NCBI GenBank assembly: GCA_949281375.1
Contig: CASDLT010000045.1
Coordinates: forward strand, 1 to 64,000
Source of the DNA: an uncultured Nitrosomonas sp.
GTDB lineage: Bacteria; Pseudomonadota; Gammaproteobacteria; Burkholderiales; Nitrosomonadaceae
Length of the DNA stretch: 64,000 nt
Direction of reading: 5' to 3'
In this document: positions 22,879 to 32,172 of the stretch, piece by piece
Layout of the letters: each line of letters opens with the position of its first letter
Numbering within the stretch: the first letter of the stretch is position 1
Program-made: the position numbers and the translations under genes
Notes under the pieces: generated by a model
The model's input: the letters and a program-made list of their open reading frames with translations, nothing else
What the model was told of the DNA's origin: nothing
Databases searched by the model: none

Positions 22879-23177
22879 TGGTAGACTCCAAATGGTTTGA
22901 AGATACTGCTTAACGTCGACAAAAACATCAATGAGAGAAACAAAGTATACAGATTCGATGCGAGATTAGCATACATCGGTTCATTTTTTCCATGCAAGAA
23001 CACACATATCTGTTCTTCCCTCAACCGCAATGATGCCCAAACATGGTTGAATGACATAGAGTATAAGAAATCGGGTAAAATTTAGACATTGGTTCGTGTG
23101 GCTGGGCCAACGTCAAGCACTCGCGAAACGGGTATCATCATCAAGCCATCATCAATATTTATAAAAGGAAATTTCAG

Positions 23178-23372
23178 ATGAGTCTCAAATATAGCGCGGT
23201 AGGTTTCGTAATGCTCAGTAGTATGTTGATCGGTTGTGATTCGGTTCCAGAAGCAGACGCGGTAAATTGTGCGGGGAGAGGAATGGAGAAATCATTGACG
23301 GCATTTAAAAATGACGAAGCCAAACGTCAGGCATTTATCGATAAATGCACTGAAATCAATAAAGCCAACTAA
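23178..23372 (+). CDS. Small lipoprotein
   Basis: A 64-aa protein with a type II signal peptide (hydrophobic core then LIGC lipobox) and a short mature part with two further cysteines (VNCAGRG, DKCTEIN). An AAAGGAA ribosome site sits 10 bases before the ATG. No family is recognised. The pattern 'C...KSLTAFKNDEAKRQAFIDKC' could form a small disulfide-linked helical hairpin. Confidence 0.6.
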   Translation: MSLKYSAVGFVMLSSMLIGCDSVPEADAVNCAGRGMEKSLTAFKNDEAKRQAFIDKCTEINKAN

Positions 23373-23432
23373 GGTATCACTGAATAACTTCGTTCAACCC
23401 TGGGAATCAAATTTGAATTTTTGGGGTTGAGG

Positions 23433-23456
23433 TTGTCATCCCTCGGCAGATGACAA
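23433..23456. terminator. Possible hairpin after small lipoprotein
   Basis: An 8-bp inverted repeat (TTGTCATC / GATGACAA) with an 8-base loop lies 60 bp after the lipoprotein stop codon. No U-tract follows, so a terminator role is weak. The rest of the 231-bp gap shows nothing else. Confidence 0.25.
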
Positions 23457-23603
23457 TTGCAACGTCCGTGAAACTGCCAAACCTTTACATTACACTGATC
23501 ATGCGACAGCAGATTCCAGGACTTACTGGTGCATGCACATCCTCACCAAATATGTCTTTCATAAACCTCGTCTGCATTATTGATTGTACTTCCACATAAA
23601 TCA

Positions 23604-24323
23604 TTAAACACGGAAACAGCAGGCCGTAAACAACCGCTCTCCGCTGACTCCATACGGTTCTCCCGCCATGATCAGATTCGACGATGTTTCCAGACGGGCA
23701 TCCTGTACCTGTAATGTATCCACTGCCAGCAATTCACTTGCAATGCCAGCGGGACTCACATCACATTGAGCGCCACGAATCAAACCAACCAGTTTCAATG
23801 CATCCACCCCATAGGGCTCCAAGCGCAGCGACTCGAAGTAGACTTTCTTTCCCTTGGCATTGATCTGGCAAAAATAATCATTCAATGCGCAAGTCATTCG
23901 AATTTCCTGCTCATAGCGCCAGCTCGTGAATTTTACAGACACAAGTTGACTGACGTCGGATTGATCAAAGCAACCGCGTTTTAACGCCGCAGCGACATTG
24001 AGATCACACCCGGCAGAATGATAAGTGACTGGAATTGCGTCGCTATCCGGAATCTCGAACACCAATGCCACACCTCGATGTCCATCGGCATAATGGCTCC
24101 ACAATGCGGGATCCAGATAGTTCGAGCAAAAGCAGATCGCCCCATACTGCTCATTAGCATGATTCCAGAATGATTCCAACGTGAGCCTGACATCCTCATC
24201 TAAAGGATCGGCCATACAAAAAGCCCAAGGGTCATTCAATTCATTGAGACGAACAATTTTCAGGCGGCGATCGCGCAGCGCTCTGATGGCGAATTCGGAA
24301 GAGGTGAAGTGGTAGACAATCAT
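23604..24323 (-). CDS. DUF2971 domain protein
   Basis: This 239-aa protein matches the DUF2971 family: start YHFTSSEFAIRALRDRRLKI, RLNELNDPWAF, and the central ICFCSNYLDPALWSHYADGHRGVAL. The family is widespread, patchily distributed and sometimes found in defence or mobile regions; its activity is not known to me. Here it is isolated, next to a decayed gene, in an AT-rich stretch between the TCA block and thrC, which suggests acquisition. Confidence 0.8.
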   Translation of the reverse strand: MIVYHFTSSEFAIRALRDRRLKIVRLNELNDPWAFCMADPLDEDVRLTLESFWNHANEQYGAICFCSNYLDPALWSHYADGHRGVALVFEIPDSDAIPVTYHSAGCDLNVAAALKRGCFDQSDVSQLVSVKFTSWRYEQEIRMTCALNDYFCQINAKGKKVYFESLRLEPYGVDALKLVGLIRGAQCDVSPAGIASELLAVDTLQVQDARLETSSNLIMAGEPYGVSGERLFTACCFRV

Positions 24324-24414
24324 AAGTAAATTACCGAAAACAGCAGAGCGCTAATAAATGGGGCGCATTGCACTCATATCTAATGCAATGACTACGCCCC
24401 TCTTTCAAGCAACT

Positions 24415-25274
24415 AAGAAACTTGATTATTTATCACTTCTTTATTAGACATAAACCTTAATTCAGTCTCAACAGGACATGATGCTATTTTGCGCCGCCAA
24501 GATCGCTCAATTCTTTTACGTTCATTATCATCATAATAAACAACAACAATGATTAACTTAAATTTAGCTTCAAAAAAAAAATCTGCAACAAGAGCGTTAT
24601 ATAAGAGCCTATCGAGTGCCATCATCGCGGAAATTGATGTCCGAAATGCTTTTACCTCTAGAAACGTTGCTTTCTCACTTGCTATAGGAAAAAAAGCATC
24701 AAATCAAGTACCAGTACCTCCTACTCCAACATATTGTATTGGTTCAATCTTTAATTCAGAAGCAATCAATCTAATAACAGAATATTCAATTCTCTTAATT
24801 TCCTCTTTGTAACTTTGGCGATCCACTTTTTTACTTTGCTCTTGAGATCGCACAGGGGAAAAAACAGTTATACCCTTATTTGCTGTCTTTTCTTTATTTT
24901 CTTTAATTAAGCCATCTTTTGATATTTTATCTCCTAGAGACTCACTTACTGCTTCTTCAAGCTTAATTTCCCGTTCTTCTGGAGATAATTATTTCAAAAA
25001 AAAGATAAAGTCTTGAGAAAACCCCCATCATCTTTAAAATCTCCCGGTACATATAACTTTCCGTGATGCTCAGTCACTAACTTATAAAAAACATTAAAAT
25101 AGAAATAGGAAAAATGACTATAAAGATGATTAATGGCCATCGTTCATGACATGTCAATTTATCAGCAGATGAACCAAGTAAAAAACTAGCAATTCCATAA
25201 ATAAGTGAAATAAAAAGCGCAACAATTCCCAGAGGATTCTTAGTTAAATCTTTGGCGCCTTTGAGAAAGTCCAT
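24415..25274 (-). pseudogene. Decayed membrane protein with a nuclease-like C-terminus
   Basis: Joining frames on the minus strand recovers one protein. It starts MDFLKGAKDLTKNPLGIVALF with two membrane helices, then (after a frameshift near 25079) LVTEHHGKLYVPGDFKDD, then (after a second shift near 25020) a charged helical region, and finally FDAFFP ... FLEVKAF and a C-terminal domain ending at 24415. In-frame stops lie at 24989-24991 (TAA) and 24704-24706 (TGA). The FDAFFP/FLEVK pair resembles a PD-(D/E)xK nuclease core, which is inference. At least four lesions show that it is not functional. It is clearly AT-richer than its neighbours. Confidence 0.7.
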
Positions 25275-25288
25275 AAAATGAAAGAATT

Positions 25289-26707
25289 CTAAGTGGATAA
25301 CCCACACTGCTCATCAATAAAATTTTTCACCGCCGTCACATCCGCATCCTTGACCACAAACCGCTGCGGCAAGTCTTCCAGATGTTCGAAACCTGCCGGG
25401 CGTTCTGGTTCATGGCCGATGGCTTCCTGGATGCTTTCGGCGAATTTGGCGGGTAGTGCAGTTTCGAGACAAATCAACGGCACGCCGGTTTCGCGGTGCG
25501 CCAGGCCAACCTTGAGGCCGTCGGCGGTATGGGTATCCACCAGCACCTGGTAACGTTGATGAATATCGCGAATGGTGACAATTCGTGCTGCGTGATTGCT
25601 GCTGCCTGAAACAAAGCCATAGTCCTTGATTTTGGCGAACAGTGGCGTTTGCGATACATCGAAGGCATTGCCTTTTTCGACGGCTGACCAGAATTCCCTG
25701 ACTTGGAGCGCATTGCGGCCAGTCAGGTCGAAAATGAAGCGTTCGAAGTTGGATGCTTTGGAAATATCCATCGACGGGCTGCTGGTGTGCCGGGTTTCGA
25801 TGGTGGTGCGCGGGCGGTACACACCGGTGCGGAAGAATTCATCCAGCACATCGTTTTCGTTAGTTGCCAAAATGAGATGCTTGATCGGCAACCCCATCAT
25901 GCGCGCCACATGGCCGGCGCAAATATTGCCGAAATTGCCCGACGGCACTGCGAACGACACCTGCTGGTCATTGGTTTTGGTTGCCGCAAAATAGCCTTTG
26001 AAGTAATACACCACCTGCGCGACGATGCGCGCCCAGTTGATCGAATTGACGGTGCCGATGCGGTGCGCTTGCTTGAAAGCATGATCGTTACTGACCGCCT
26101 TGACGATATCCTGGCAATCGTCGAACACGCCACGAATGGCAATATTGAAGATGTTTCTGTCTTGGAGCGAAAACATTTGCGCAGTCTGAAAGCGGCTCAT
26201 CTTGCCGAGTGGCGACAACATGAACACGCGGATGCCGCGCTTGCCCCGCATGGCGTATTCTGCGCTGGAGCCGGTATCCCCGGAGGTTGCGCCCAGTATG
26301 TTCAATTCATCTCCGGTTTTATCCAACTGATATTGAAACAGATTCCCCAGCAATTGCATGGCGATGTCCTTGAATGCCAGCGTCGGACCATTCGACAAGC
26401 CTAGGATATGCAATCCCGGTTCCAGTGTTTTCAGCGGCGTGATGTCCGGCGTGCCGAATATCTCGGCAGTATAGCTGCGATTAATGATATCGCGCAGGTC
26501 GGCAGGTGGAATGTCGTCGACAAAGCGCGACAGGATCTCGAACGCCAGCGCCGGATAGCTCAAAGCACGCCAGGCAGTGAGCTCAGCAGTTGTGATTGTG
26601 GGATAAGCTTCCGGTATCGCCAGACCGCCGTCGGGCGACAAGCCGCTCAGCAGGATTTCGGAAAAGGACTTGGGCGGCATGCCGCCACGGGTAGAAATAT
26701 AACGCAT
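25289..26707 (-). CDS. thrC: Threonine synthase
   Basis: It makes L-threonine from O-phosphohomoserine with pyridoxal phosphate. The start MRYISTRGG is the classic threonine synthase N-terminus, so I use the ATG at 26707 (472 aa) rather than the longer frame to 26794. The PLP lysine is in TLAFKDIAMQLLG, and GATSGDTGSSAEYAMRG binds phosphate. It follows hom by 87 bp in the same direction. Confidence 0.96.
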   Translation of the reverse strand: MRYISTRGGMPPKSFSEILLSGLSPDGGLAIPEAYPTITTAELTAWRALSYPALAFEILSRFVDDIPPADLRDIINRSYTAEIFGTPDITPLKTLEPGLHILGLSNGPTLAFKDIAMQLLGNLFQYQLDKTGDELNILGATSGDTGSSAEYAMRGKRGIRVFMLSPLGKMSRFQTAQMFSLQDRNIFNIAIRGVFDDCQDIVKAVSNDHAFKQAHRIGTVNSINWARIVAQVVYYFKGYFAATKTNDQQVSFAVPSGNFGNICAGHVARMMGLPIKHLILATNENDVLDEFFRTGVYRPRTTIETRHTSSPSMDISKASNFERFIFDLTGRNALQVREFWSAVEKGNAFDVSQTPLFAKIKDYGFVSGSSNHAARIVTIRDIHQRYQVLVDTHTADGLKVGLAHRETGVPLICLETALPAKFAESIQEAIGHEPERPAGFEHLEDLPQRFVVKDADVTAVKNFIDEQCGLST

Positions 26708-26794
26708 GGTAGATTTTCGTAGATTGTGTAACAACGCAAGATCGGATCGGCTGCAAACGCCCGCATCGCAACCGGCGTTGCTATGATCGGCCAT

Positions 26795-28108
26795 TTAGTT
26801 ATTCAGTTCCTCGATACGCAATCGAAAAACTTCTCCAGCAACAACGGGTAGCGCCTCGATACGGGCAATCGCGGCATTGATATTTTTCTCGACCGTTTTA
26901 TGAGTCAGCATGATGATGCTCACTTGCTCGGACTCATCACTAGCTTCTTTCTGAATCATCGCGCTGATGGAAATGGTGTAATCTGCCACGATACGGGTAA
27001 TGTCCGCCATCACCCCGGGCTGATCAACGACCTGCAGGCGCAGATAATATGAGGTTTCCACGTCTTCCATCGCAATAACCGGCGTATCCGACAGCAAATC
27101 CGGCTGGAATGACAAAGTCGGCACGCGATGCATCGGGTCGGCAGTTTGCATGCGCGTGACATCAACCAGATCGGCAATGACTGCGCTTGCAGTCGGTTCT
27201 GCCCCTGCACCGGCGCCGTAATATAACGTTGCGCCGACAGCATCGCCCTTGACGACAACAGCATTCATCACGCCTTCGACATTGGCGATCAAACGCCGCA
27301 CCGGAATCAGCGTCGGGTGCACACGCAGTTCAATGCCTTTCGCGACACGTTTGGTGATCCCCAGCAGTTTGATGCGATACCCCAATTCTTCGGCGTAGCG
27401 AATGTCCTCGCCGGTCAGTTTGGTGATGCCTTCGGTATAAACTTTACTGAATTGTACCGGGATGCCAAAGGCTATCGCCGACATCAGCGTGATCTTGTGC
27501 GCCGCATCGATGCCCTCGATGTCATAAGTGGGATCTGCTTCGGCGTATCCCAACTGCTGAGCTTGTTGCAGGACGTCGGCAAACGACAGGCCTTTCTCAC
27601 GCATTTCGGACAAAATAAAGTTCGCGGTGCCATTGATGATGCCTGCAATCCAGGTGATGCGATTCGCCGTCAATCCTTCCCGCAATGCCTTGATGATCGG
27701 TATGCCACCGGCAACCGCTGCTTCGAATGCAACGATCACACCTTTAGCACGCGCTACAGCAAAGATCTCAGTGCCATGATTGGCCAGCAATGCTTTGTTC
27801 GCAGTAACCACATGTTTGCCATGCGCAATGGCCTCGAGAATCAGATCTTTAGCAATCGTCTGTCCGCCTATCAGTTCGACCACAATATCGATATCTGGGT
27901 GCGTCGTTATTTCATGCGCGTTATCTGTGACGATCACGCCTGGGTCAGCTAATTTCCTGGCCTTCTCCACATCTTTGTCGGCAATCATCGTGATGACGAT
28001 ATCGCGACCGGCGCGGCGCGCAATTTCTTCGTGATTGCGTTTTAGAACAGTGTACGTGCCACCGCCAACGGTGCCAATGCCAATTAAGCCGATATGAATG
28101 GGTTTCAT
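26795..28108 (-). CDS. hom: Homoserine dehydrogenase
   Basis: It reduces aspartate semialdehyde to homoserine. The N-terminal NAD(P)-binding motif is GLIGIGTVGGG, the catalytic part includes GIINGTANFIL and YAEADPTYDIEGIDAAHK, and a C-terminal ACT domain (YYLRLQVVDQPGVMADI) suggests feedback control by threonine. I choose the ATG at 28108 (MKPIHIGLIGIG, 437 aa); the frame extends three codons to a TTG. It lies between alaA and thrC, a common betaproteobacterial arrangement. Confidence 0.96.
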   Translation of the reverse strand: MKPIHIGLIGIGTVGGGTYTVLKRNHEEIARRAGRDIVITMIADKDVEKARKLADPGVIVTDNAHEITTHPDIDIVVELIGGQTIAKDLILEAIAHGKHVVTANKALLANHGTEIFAVARAKGVIVAFEAAVAGGIPIIKALREGLTANRITWIAGIINGTANFILSEMREKGLSFADVLQQAQQLGYAEADPTYDIEGIDAAHKITLMSAIAFGIPVQFSKVYTEGITKLTGEDIRYAEELGYRIKLLGITKRVAKGIELRVHPTLIPVRRLIANVEGVMNAVVVKGDAVGATLYYGAGAGAEPTASAVIADLVDVTRMQTADPMHRVPTLSFQPDLLSDTPVIAMEDVETSYYLRLQVVDQPGVMADITRIVADYTISISAMIQKEASDESEQVSIIMLTHKTVEKNINAAIARIEALPVVAGEVFRLRIEELNN

Positions 28109-28202
28109 AGTTTTCAATTAAAAGAATGGACGGGACAAACTACCGGATTATAGGAGCCGGAAGAGAATAAATAAATAGAGAAATCCAGAACCACCGTGAT
28201 GA

Positions 28203-29429
28203 TCAGTTGCCATGACGCTTACGATAACGCTCGAGAAAATGAGCGATGCGTCCGATGGCTTCGGTCAGATCATCAACATTGGGCAAAAATACGACTCGAA
28301 AGTGATCGGGATCCTTCCAGTTGAAACCACTGCCTTGCACCAGCAATACCTTTTCTTCGAGCAGCAGATCGAACACAAATTTCTGATCATCCTCGATCGG
28401 ATATATCTCGGGATCTAGCCGTGGAAAGAGATACAACGCAGACTGCGGCTTGAAACAGCTCACGCCGGGAATATCCGTCAGTAACTTCCACGCCACATCG
28501 CGCTGACGCATCAAGCGGCCGGTCGGCAATGTCAGATCATAGATGCTTTGGTAACCGCCAAGCGCAGTCTGTATGCCAAATTGCGACGGTACATTGGCGC
28601 ACAGGCGCATTGATGCCAGCATGTTCAGACCGGCGATGTAATCGCGCGCATGCACCTTTTCCCCTGACACGACTGCCCACCCCGACCGGAATCCAGCCGC
28701 GCGATAATTTTTGGATAGGCCATTAAATGTTACAAACAAAACATCATCCGCCAATGACGCAATCGACGTATGCGTCGCATGTTCGTACAGAATTTTGTCG
28801 TAAATCTCATCGGCATAGACGATCAGTTGATGCTGGCGTGCTATTTCGATGAGTTCCAGCAATGTTTCTCTGGGGTACAACGCGCCGGTTGGATTATTGG
28901 GATTAATGATCACGATCGCGCGCGTCCGGGCATTGATGCTGGCGCGGATGTGATCCAGATCCGGCAGCCAGCCGGTAGATTCATCGCAGATGTAATGCCG
29001 GGCTTTGCCGCCTGACAGTACGACCGCGGCAGTCCATAGCGGATAATCCGGCATCGGAATCAGCACTTCATCGCCATTATCCAGCAATGCCTGCATGGTC
29101 AGCACCACCAGTTCAGATACGCCATTGCCGATGAAGATATCATCCAGTTGCACATTCTTGATCTGTTTTTCCTGGGTATAGTGCATGATCGCCTTGCGCG
29201 CTGCAAACAGCCCCTTTGAATCGCAATAGCCTGAAGCATCTGATAAATTACGGATGACGTCCTGCAAAATCTCTTCCGGCACATCGAACCCGAATGTCGC
29301 CGGATTACCGATATTCAGCTTGATGATATGATGACCTTCATCCTCCATCTGCCGGGCGCGCTCCATGACCGGCCCACGAATGTCATAACACACATTGTTC
29401 AGTTTGCTGGATTTCAGGATTGGGCGCAT
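28203..29429 (-). CDS. alaA: Alanine-synthesising aminotransferase AlaA
   Basis: The 408-aa fold-type I aminotransferase matches AlaA (YfbQ): start KSSKLNNVCYDIRGPV, LNIGNPATFGF, INPNNPTGALY and the PLP lysine in FNGLSKNYRAAGFRSGW. It transfers amino groups from glutamate to pyruvate. I use the ATG at 29429 (MRPILKSSKLNN), not the longer frame to 29477. It is the first gene of an alaA-hom-thrC run. Confidence 0.93.
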   Translation of the reverse strand: MRPILKSSKLNNVCYDIRGPVMERARQMEDEGHHIIKLNIGNPATFGFDVPEEILQDVIRNLSDASGYCDSKGLFAARKAIMHYTQEKQIKNVQLDDIFIGNGVSELVVLTMQALLDNGDEVLIPMPDYPLWTAAVVLSGGKARHYICDESTGWLPDLDHIRASINARTRAIVIINPNNPTGALYPRETLLELIEIARQHQLIVYADEIYDKILYEHATHTSIASLADDVLFVTFNGLSKNYRAAGFRSGWAVVSGEKVHARDYIAGLNMLASMRLCANVPSQFGIQTALGGYQSIYDLTLPTGRLMRQRDVAWKLLTDIPGVSCFKPQSALYLFPRLDPEIYPIEDDQKFVFDLLLEEKVLLVQGSGFNWKDPDHFRVVFLPNVDDLTEAIGRIAHFLERYRKRHGN

Positions 29430-29748
29430 GTTCAAAAAATCATCAAATGGATGTTTAGATAAACTCAGACCTAGCAAAAAAATTGCTTCCGGTCAGTTGC
29501 TCGACCAGGTTTCACATTATATACGTAATCCCGTTGATTTCGTTATTTAAGGTAGAAGGGAAAATTGGCGTAATTTTGCTGGATAATTTCAGTAGGAAAC
29601 AAGAAATAATAAATGATGGATGGATGGAGCAAAATCCGCTTTAAAATGGCAATCTGTAAATGAGCAATGCATATTTTGAACCAGACTTCAATATTGCATG
29701 ACCAGAAAATGCGATACGAATACCTAGACTTCAAACCTCAATTGCACA

Positions 29749-30012
29749 TCACAAACAGAAGGTAGTGTCCTGGACAGCCTGCTTGATGTGCTGCACGAGG
29801 TTTTTCACATAATTCGGGCCAAACAGGATTTCGATGAGCAAATCAAGTTCCACATCGCCTCCTTCTGACAGATGATGCAATATCACGGTTTTTATCGCTA
29901 CGGATGACATGTACCGCCAGCAATGCTTCAACTCAGCAATCACTTGCACGCGAGCAGGATAATCGTTACAAGGCAAATCAGACTCGCCATTTTCCGACCG
30001 TTGTCTTGTCAA
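29749..30012 (-). CDS. Unrecognised small ORF, TTG start
   Basis: The frame gives up to 87 aa from a TTG, or 53 aa from the internal ATG (MSSVAIKTVILHHLSEGG). The part VELDLLIEILFGPNYVKNL is protein-like and amphipathic. I recognise no family and see no good ribosome site. It may be a gene fragment. Confidence 0.3.
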   Translation of the reverse strand: MTRQRSENGESDLPCNDYPARVQVIAELKHCWRYMSSVAIKTVILHHLSEGGDVELDLLIEILFGPNYVKNLVQHIKQAVQDTTFCL

Positions 30013-30291
30013 CAGAAAAATTCATGGAAAACATTTTCTGTCACACATGCCATGATATTGTCGAATCCAGGCATCGCTTGATGAATATAGTCCATCGTTA
30101 AGGAATTTTTAGACTGAGGCAGAAATGTTTAACTTGAACGCAGTTCGGAGGGACAAATTGAGGAAAAGCGCGGTAGCCAACCAATACTTATCTGGCAGCA
30201 TTTTCTCGAACGTTGTTCGTTCACTAAAAGAAAATACCTGAGACTTGTGAATCGCAGGTAGCGATGATTTTTTGGGTGGCGAATTTCACAG

Positions 30292-30328
30292 TACAGCCAC
30301 CAGCAAGAATCATGAACCGGTGGCTGTA
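30292..30328. terminator. Hairpin downstream of GH114-type gene
   Basis: A perfect 10-bp inverted repeat, TACAGCCACC and GGTGGCTGTA, with a 17-base loop, lies 76 bp after the end of the 30404-31882 gene. No strong U-run follows on either side. It is a plausible transcript end or RNA-stabilising structure. Confidence 0.45.
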
Positions 30329-30403
30329 TTGTATCCTACCTCCCTTTAGGAAAAACCCAGGGAAACTCTAAAGATTTCACTTTTTCAGAGCTTCCCGAGA
30401 TGA

Positions 30404-31882
30404 TTAATTGCCAGGCCAGCAAGGCACCCGGTAAGAATCGAGATCGACTTTCTTATACATCGTAGAAAATTGAAGGCTATTGGCCCGGGCACAAACATTA
30501 TTAGCGGGGTCATATTTTTTGTATTCAACACTGAATACCGGCTTGCCCACCTCAATGAACATATCATAGCCATACTGCCCGTCGGTGTTAGGATCTGTTC
30601 GAGTGCACTCTTTATAGGCGAAACACTCCTCCACGACTGCAAAATCAACATAATTAAGCACTTTTGGTATCTGCTCGACATTGGATTTGAGCGCCATTGT
30701 CATACCTAGATCATGCGCTGAGTTAGCCAGATATACGATGAAAGCGATTTCGTCTTCAGCGGTGATGTTCAACCCGGTTTTGTTGGCGGTCTGCCAGCCA
30801 TCGACATTATCGAATTCGATGGCGTCAAATCCTTTATCCTTGCACATCTGCATTTTTCGCTTGAGCCATGGATCCACTTTGGAGATCTGACGAACATCGA
30901 TCCAGCGTTCATCGGTAAAACCGGCATAAGGATTGCCGAGAACGTGAGGGCTGAGATCTTCTGAATCAACGCGCCAATTCTCTAAAGTGCCAGCCGTGAT
31001 GTAACAGGTGACATTGCGGTTTGAAACAGAGTTGCCGGGCAAGCTCTTGAGTTGGTCTACGATGGCCGCATCGTTGGTGTAACCATCGATGTCATACATA
31101 TCCGCCACGATCGCTGTGTTAATCGCAGTCTGGCCGTTATCGGGATTCAGTTGCCACTGCCAGGTCGCGCCTACCGGAGGATGATAACAAGCAGAACCAT
31201 CGGCTTTCACGCAAGGAACAGGCGCAGGCAGCGAAACTACCGTCCAGGTGTGACTGGCAACCGATGTTCCGTAACTATTGGTCGCGGTCACTTTCATCGT
31301 ATGGCTGCCCGGTGCAATATTGCCGTAAGTCACCTTATTGCTGGTGGGACAAACCGTAGCGGGTCTGTTATCCAGTTGACACGTCAGTGATAAGCCTGTG
31401 CCTGTGGGTTGAAATTGAAAAATGGTTTTGCTGCTGTAAGAACCATTCTCGGGCAATCCGTTGATAAACTCGACGAGCGGCGCGGCAGCGCTTGGATAAG
31501 CTGCTATAACATCCGTCAGCGCAGTCGTTGCATTCTTTTTACCGCTTGGATTGGTTGCGGTAACGATTACCTTGATACGCTTGCCAGCAGTTCCGGCTAC
31601 CAGTAACAACTTCGGACGAGGTCCATTGGGAAACAGACCAGGGGCGATCACGCAATTTGTACCTGTTGCTGAACATACCTGATACTTATACGCAAACGTC
31701 ATGGGGTGGTCCCCGTTCCATACGCCCGGATTGACCGTGATCGTCGACCCAACTATGAACGAGCCGCTCACAGTAGGCAATTGAGTGTTGCTTGGAACTA
31801 CGGCTGATGCAGTACTGGCCAGACCTGCGGTCAATAATAAACCGGCCAGCTTCATCAGTATTTTTAAAAAATCATTATTCAT
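30404..31882 (-). CDS. Secreted GH114-type (endo-alpha-1,4-polygalactosaminidase) protein
   Basis: A signal peptide (LAGLLLTAGLASTASA) is followed by about 220 residues of immunoglobulin-like repeats (PTVSGSFIVGSTITVNPGVW; SHTMKVTATNSYGTS), then a TIM-barrel of the GH114 type from near residue 240: TWQWQLNP, YDIDGYTN, CYITAGTLENWR and GFDAIEFDNVDGW, whose acidic residues are the probable catalytic ones. GH114 enzymes cut galactosaminogalactan-like polymers. The ATG at 31882 has GGAGC upstream; the longer frame to 31978 is unlikely. It stands alone, so an exopolysaccharide or biofilm role is inference. Confidence 0.85.
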   Translation of the reverse strand: MNNDFLKILMKLAGLLLTAGLASTASAVVPSNTQLPTVSGSFIVGSTITVNPGVWNGDHPMTFAYKYQVCSATGTNCVIAPGLFPNGPRPKLLLVAGTAGKRIKVIVTATNPSGKKNATTALTDVIAAYPSAAAPLVEFINGLPENGSYSSKTIFQFQPTGTGLSLTCQLDNRPATVCPTSNKVTYGNIAPGSHTMKVTATNSYGTSVASHTWTVVSLPAPVPCVKADGSACYHPPVGATWQWQLNPDNGQTAINTAIVADMYDIDGYTNDAAIVDQLKSLPGNSVSNRNVTCYITAGTLENWRVDSEDLSPHVLGNPYAGFTDERWIDVRQISKVDPWLKRKMQMCKDKGFDAIEFDNVDGWQTANKTGLNITAEDEIAFIVYLANSAHDLGMTMALKSNVEQIPKVLNYVDFAVVEECFAYKECTRTDPNTDGQYGYDMFIEVGKPVFSVEYKKYDPANNVCARANSLQFSTMYKKVDLDSYRVPCWPGN

Positions 31883-32172
31883 GGATAATTGCTCCGTTCT
31901 ATTTTTACATGAGGCTGTAGGATAGGAATCGCTCTCCTCAGCAGAACAGCATTTACTACTGCTCTGAAAGATAAGCAAATTTCAGTAAAGATTGTAGAAC
32001 TGTGATCTGGGCAAGTAAATAAGCCGTCATTTATATTTACATAGGCCTGTACTTAGAGAAGCGCTGATTAATTCTACGAACGTGATGAATGGCAAGGGAG
32101 TGAGTAATGATTGTTCAGCGCATTCTAGTCATTTTGAGTCAAAAGTAAGTTGGATCTAAACCGCCGTCATCT

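Larger units (their letters stand above)
29478..30403. other. 926-bp intergenic region with unconfirmed ORFs
   Basis: Between alaA and the GH114-type gene there is no recognised gene. Two weak candidates are noted: the frame at 29749-30012 minus and a 38-aa ORF at 30125-30241 plus (MFNLNAVRRDKL...). The stretch ends with a hairpin at 30292-30328. It could be a remnant of decayed genes. Confidence 0.4.

Noticed and set aside
24549-24812. 87-aa plus-strand frame
   Set aside because: It is the complement of the decayed minus-strand gene, whose joined frames give a coherent protein.
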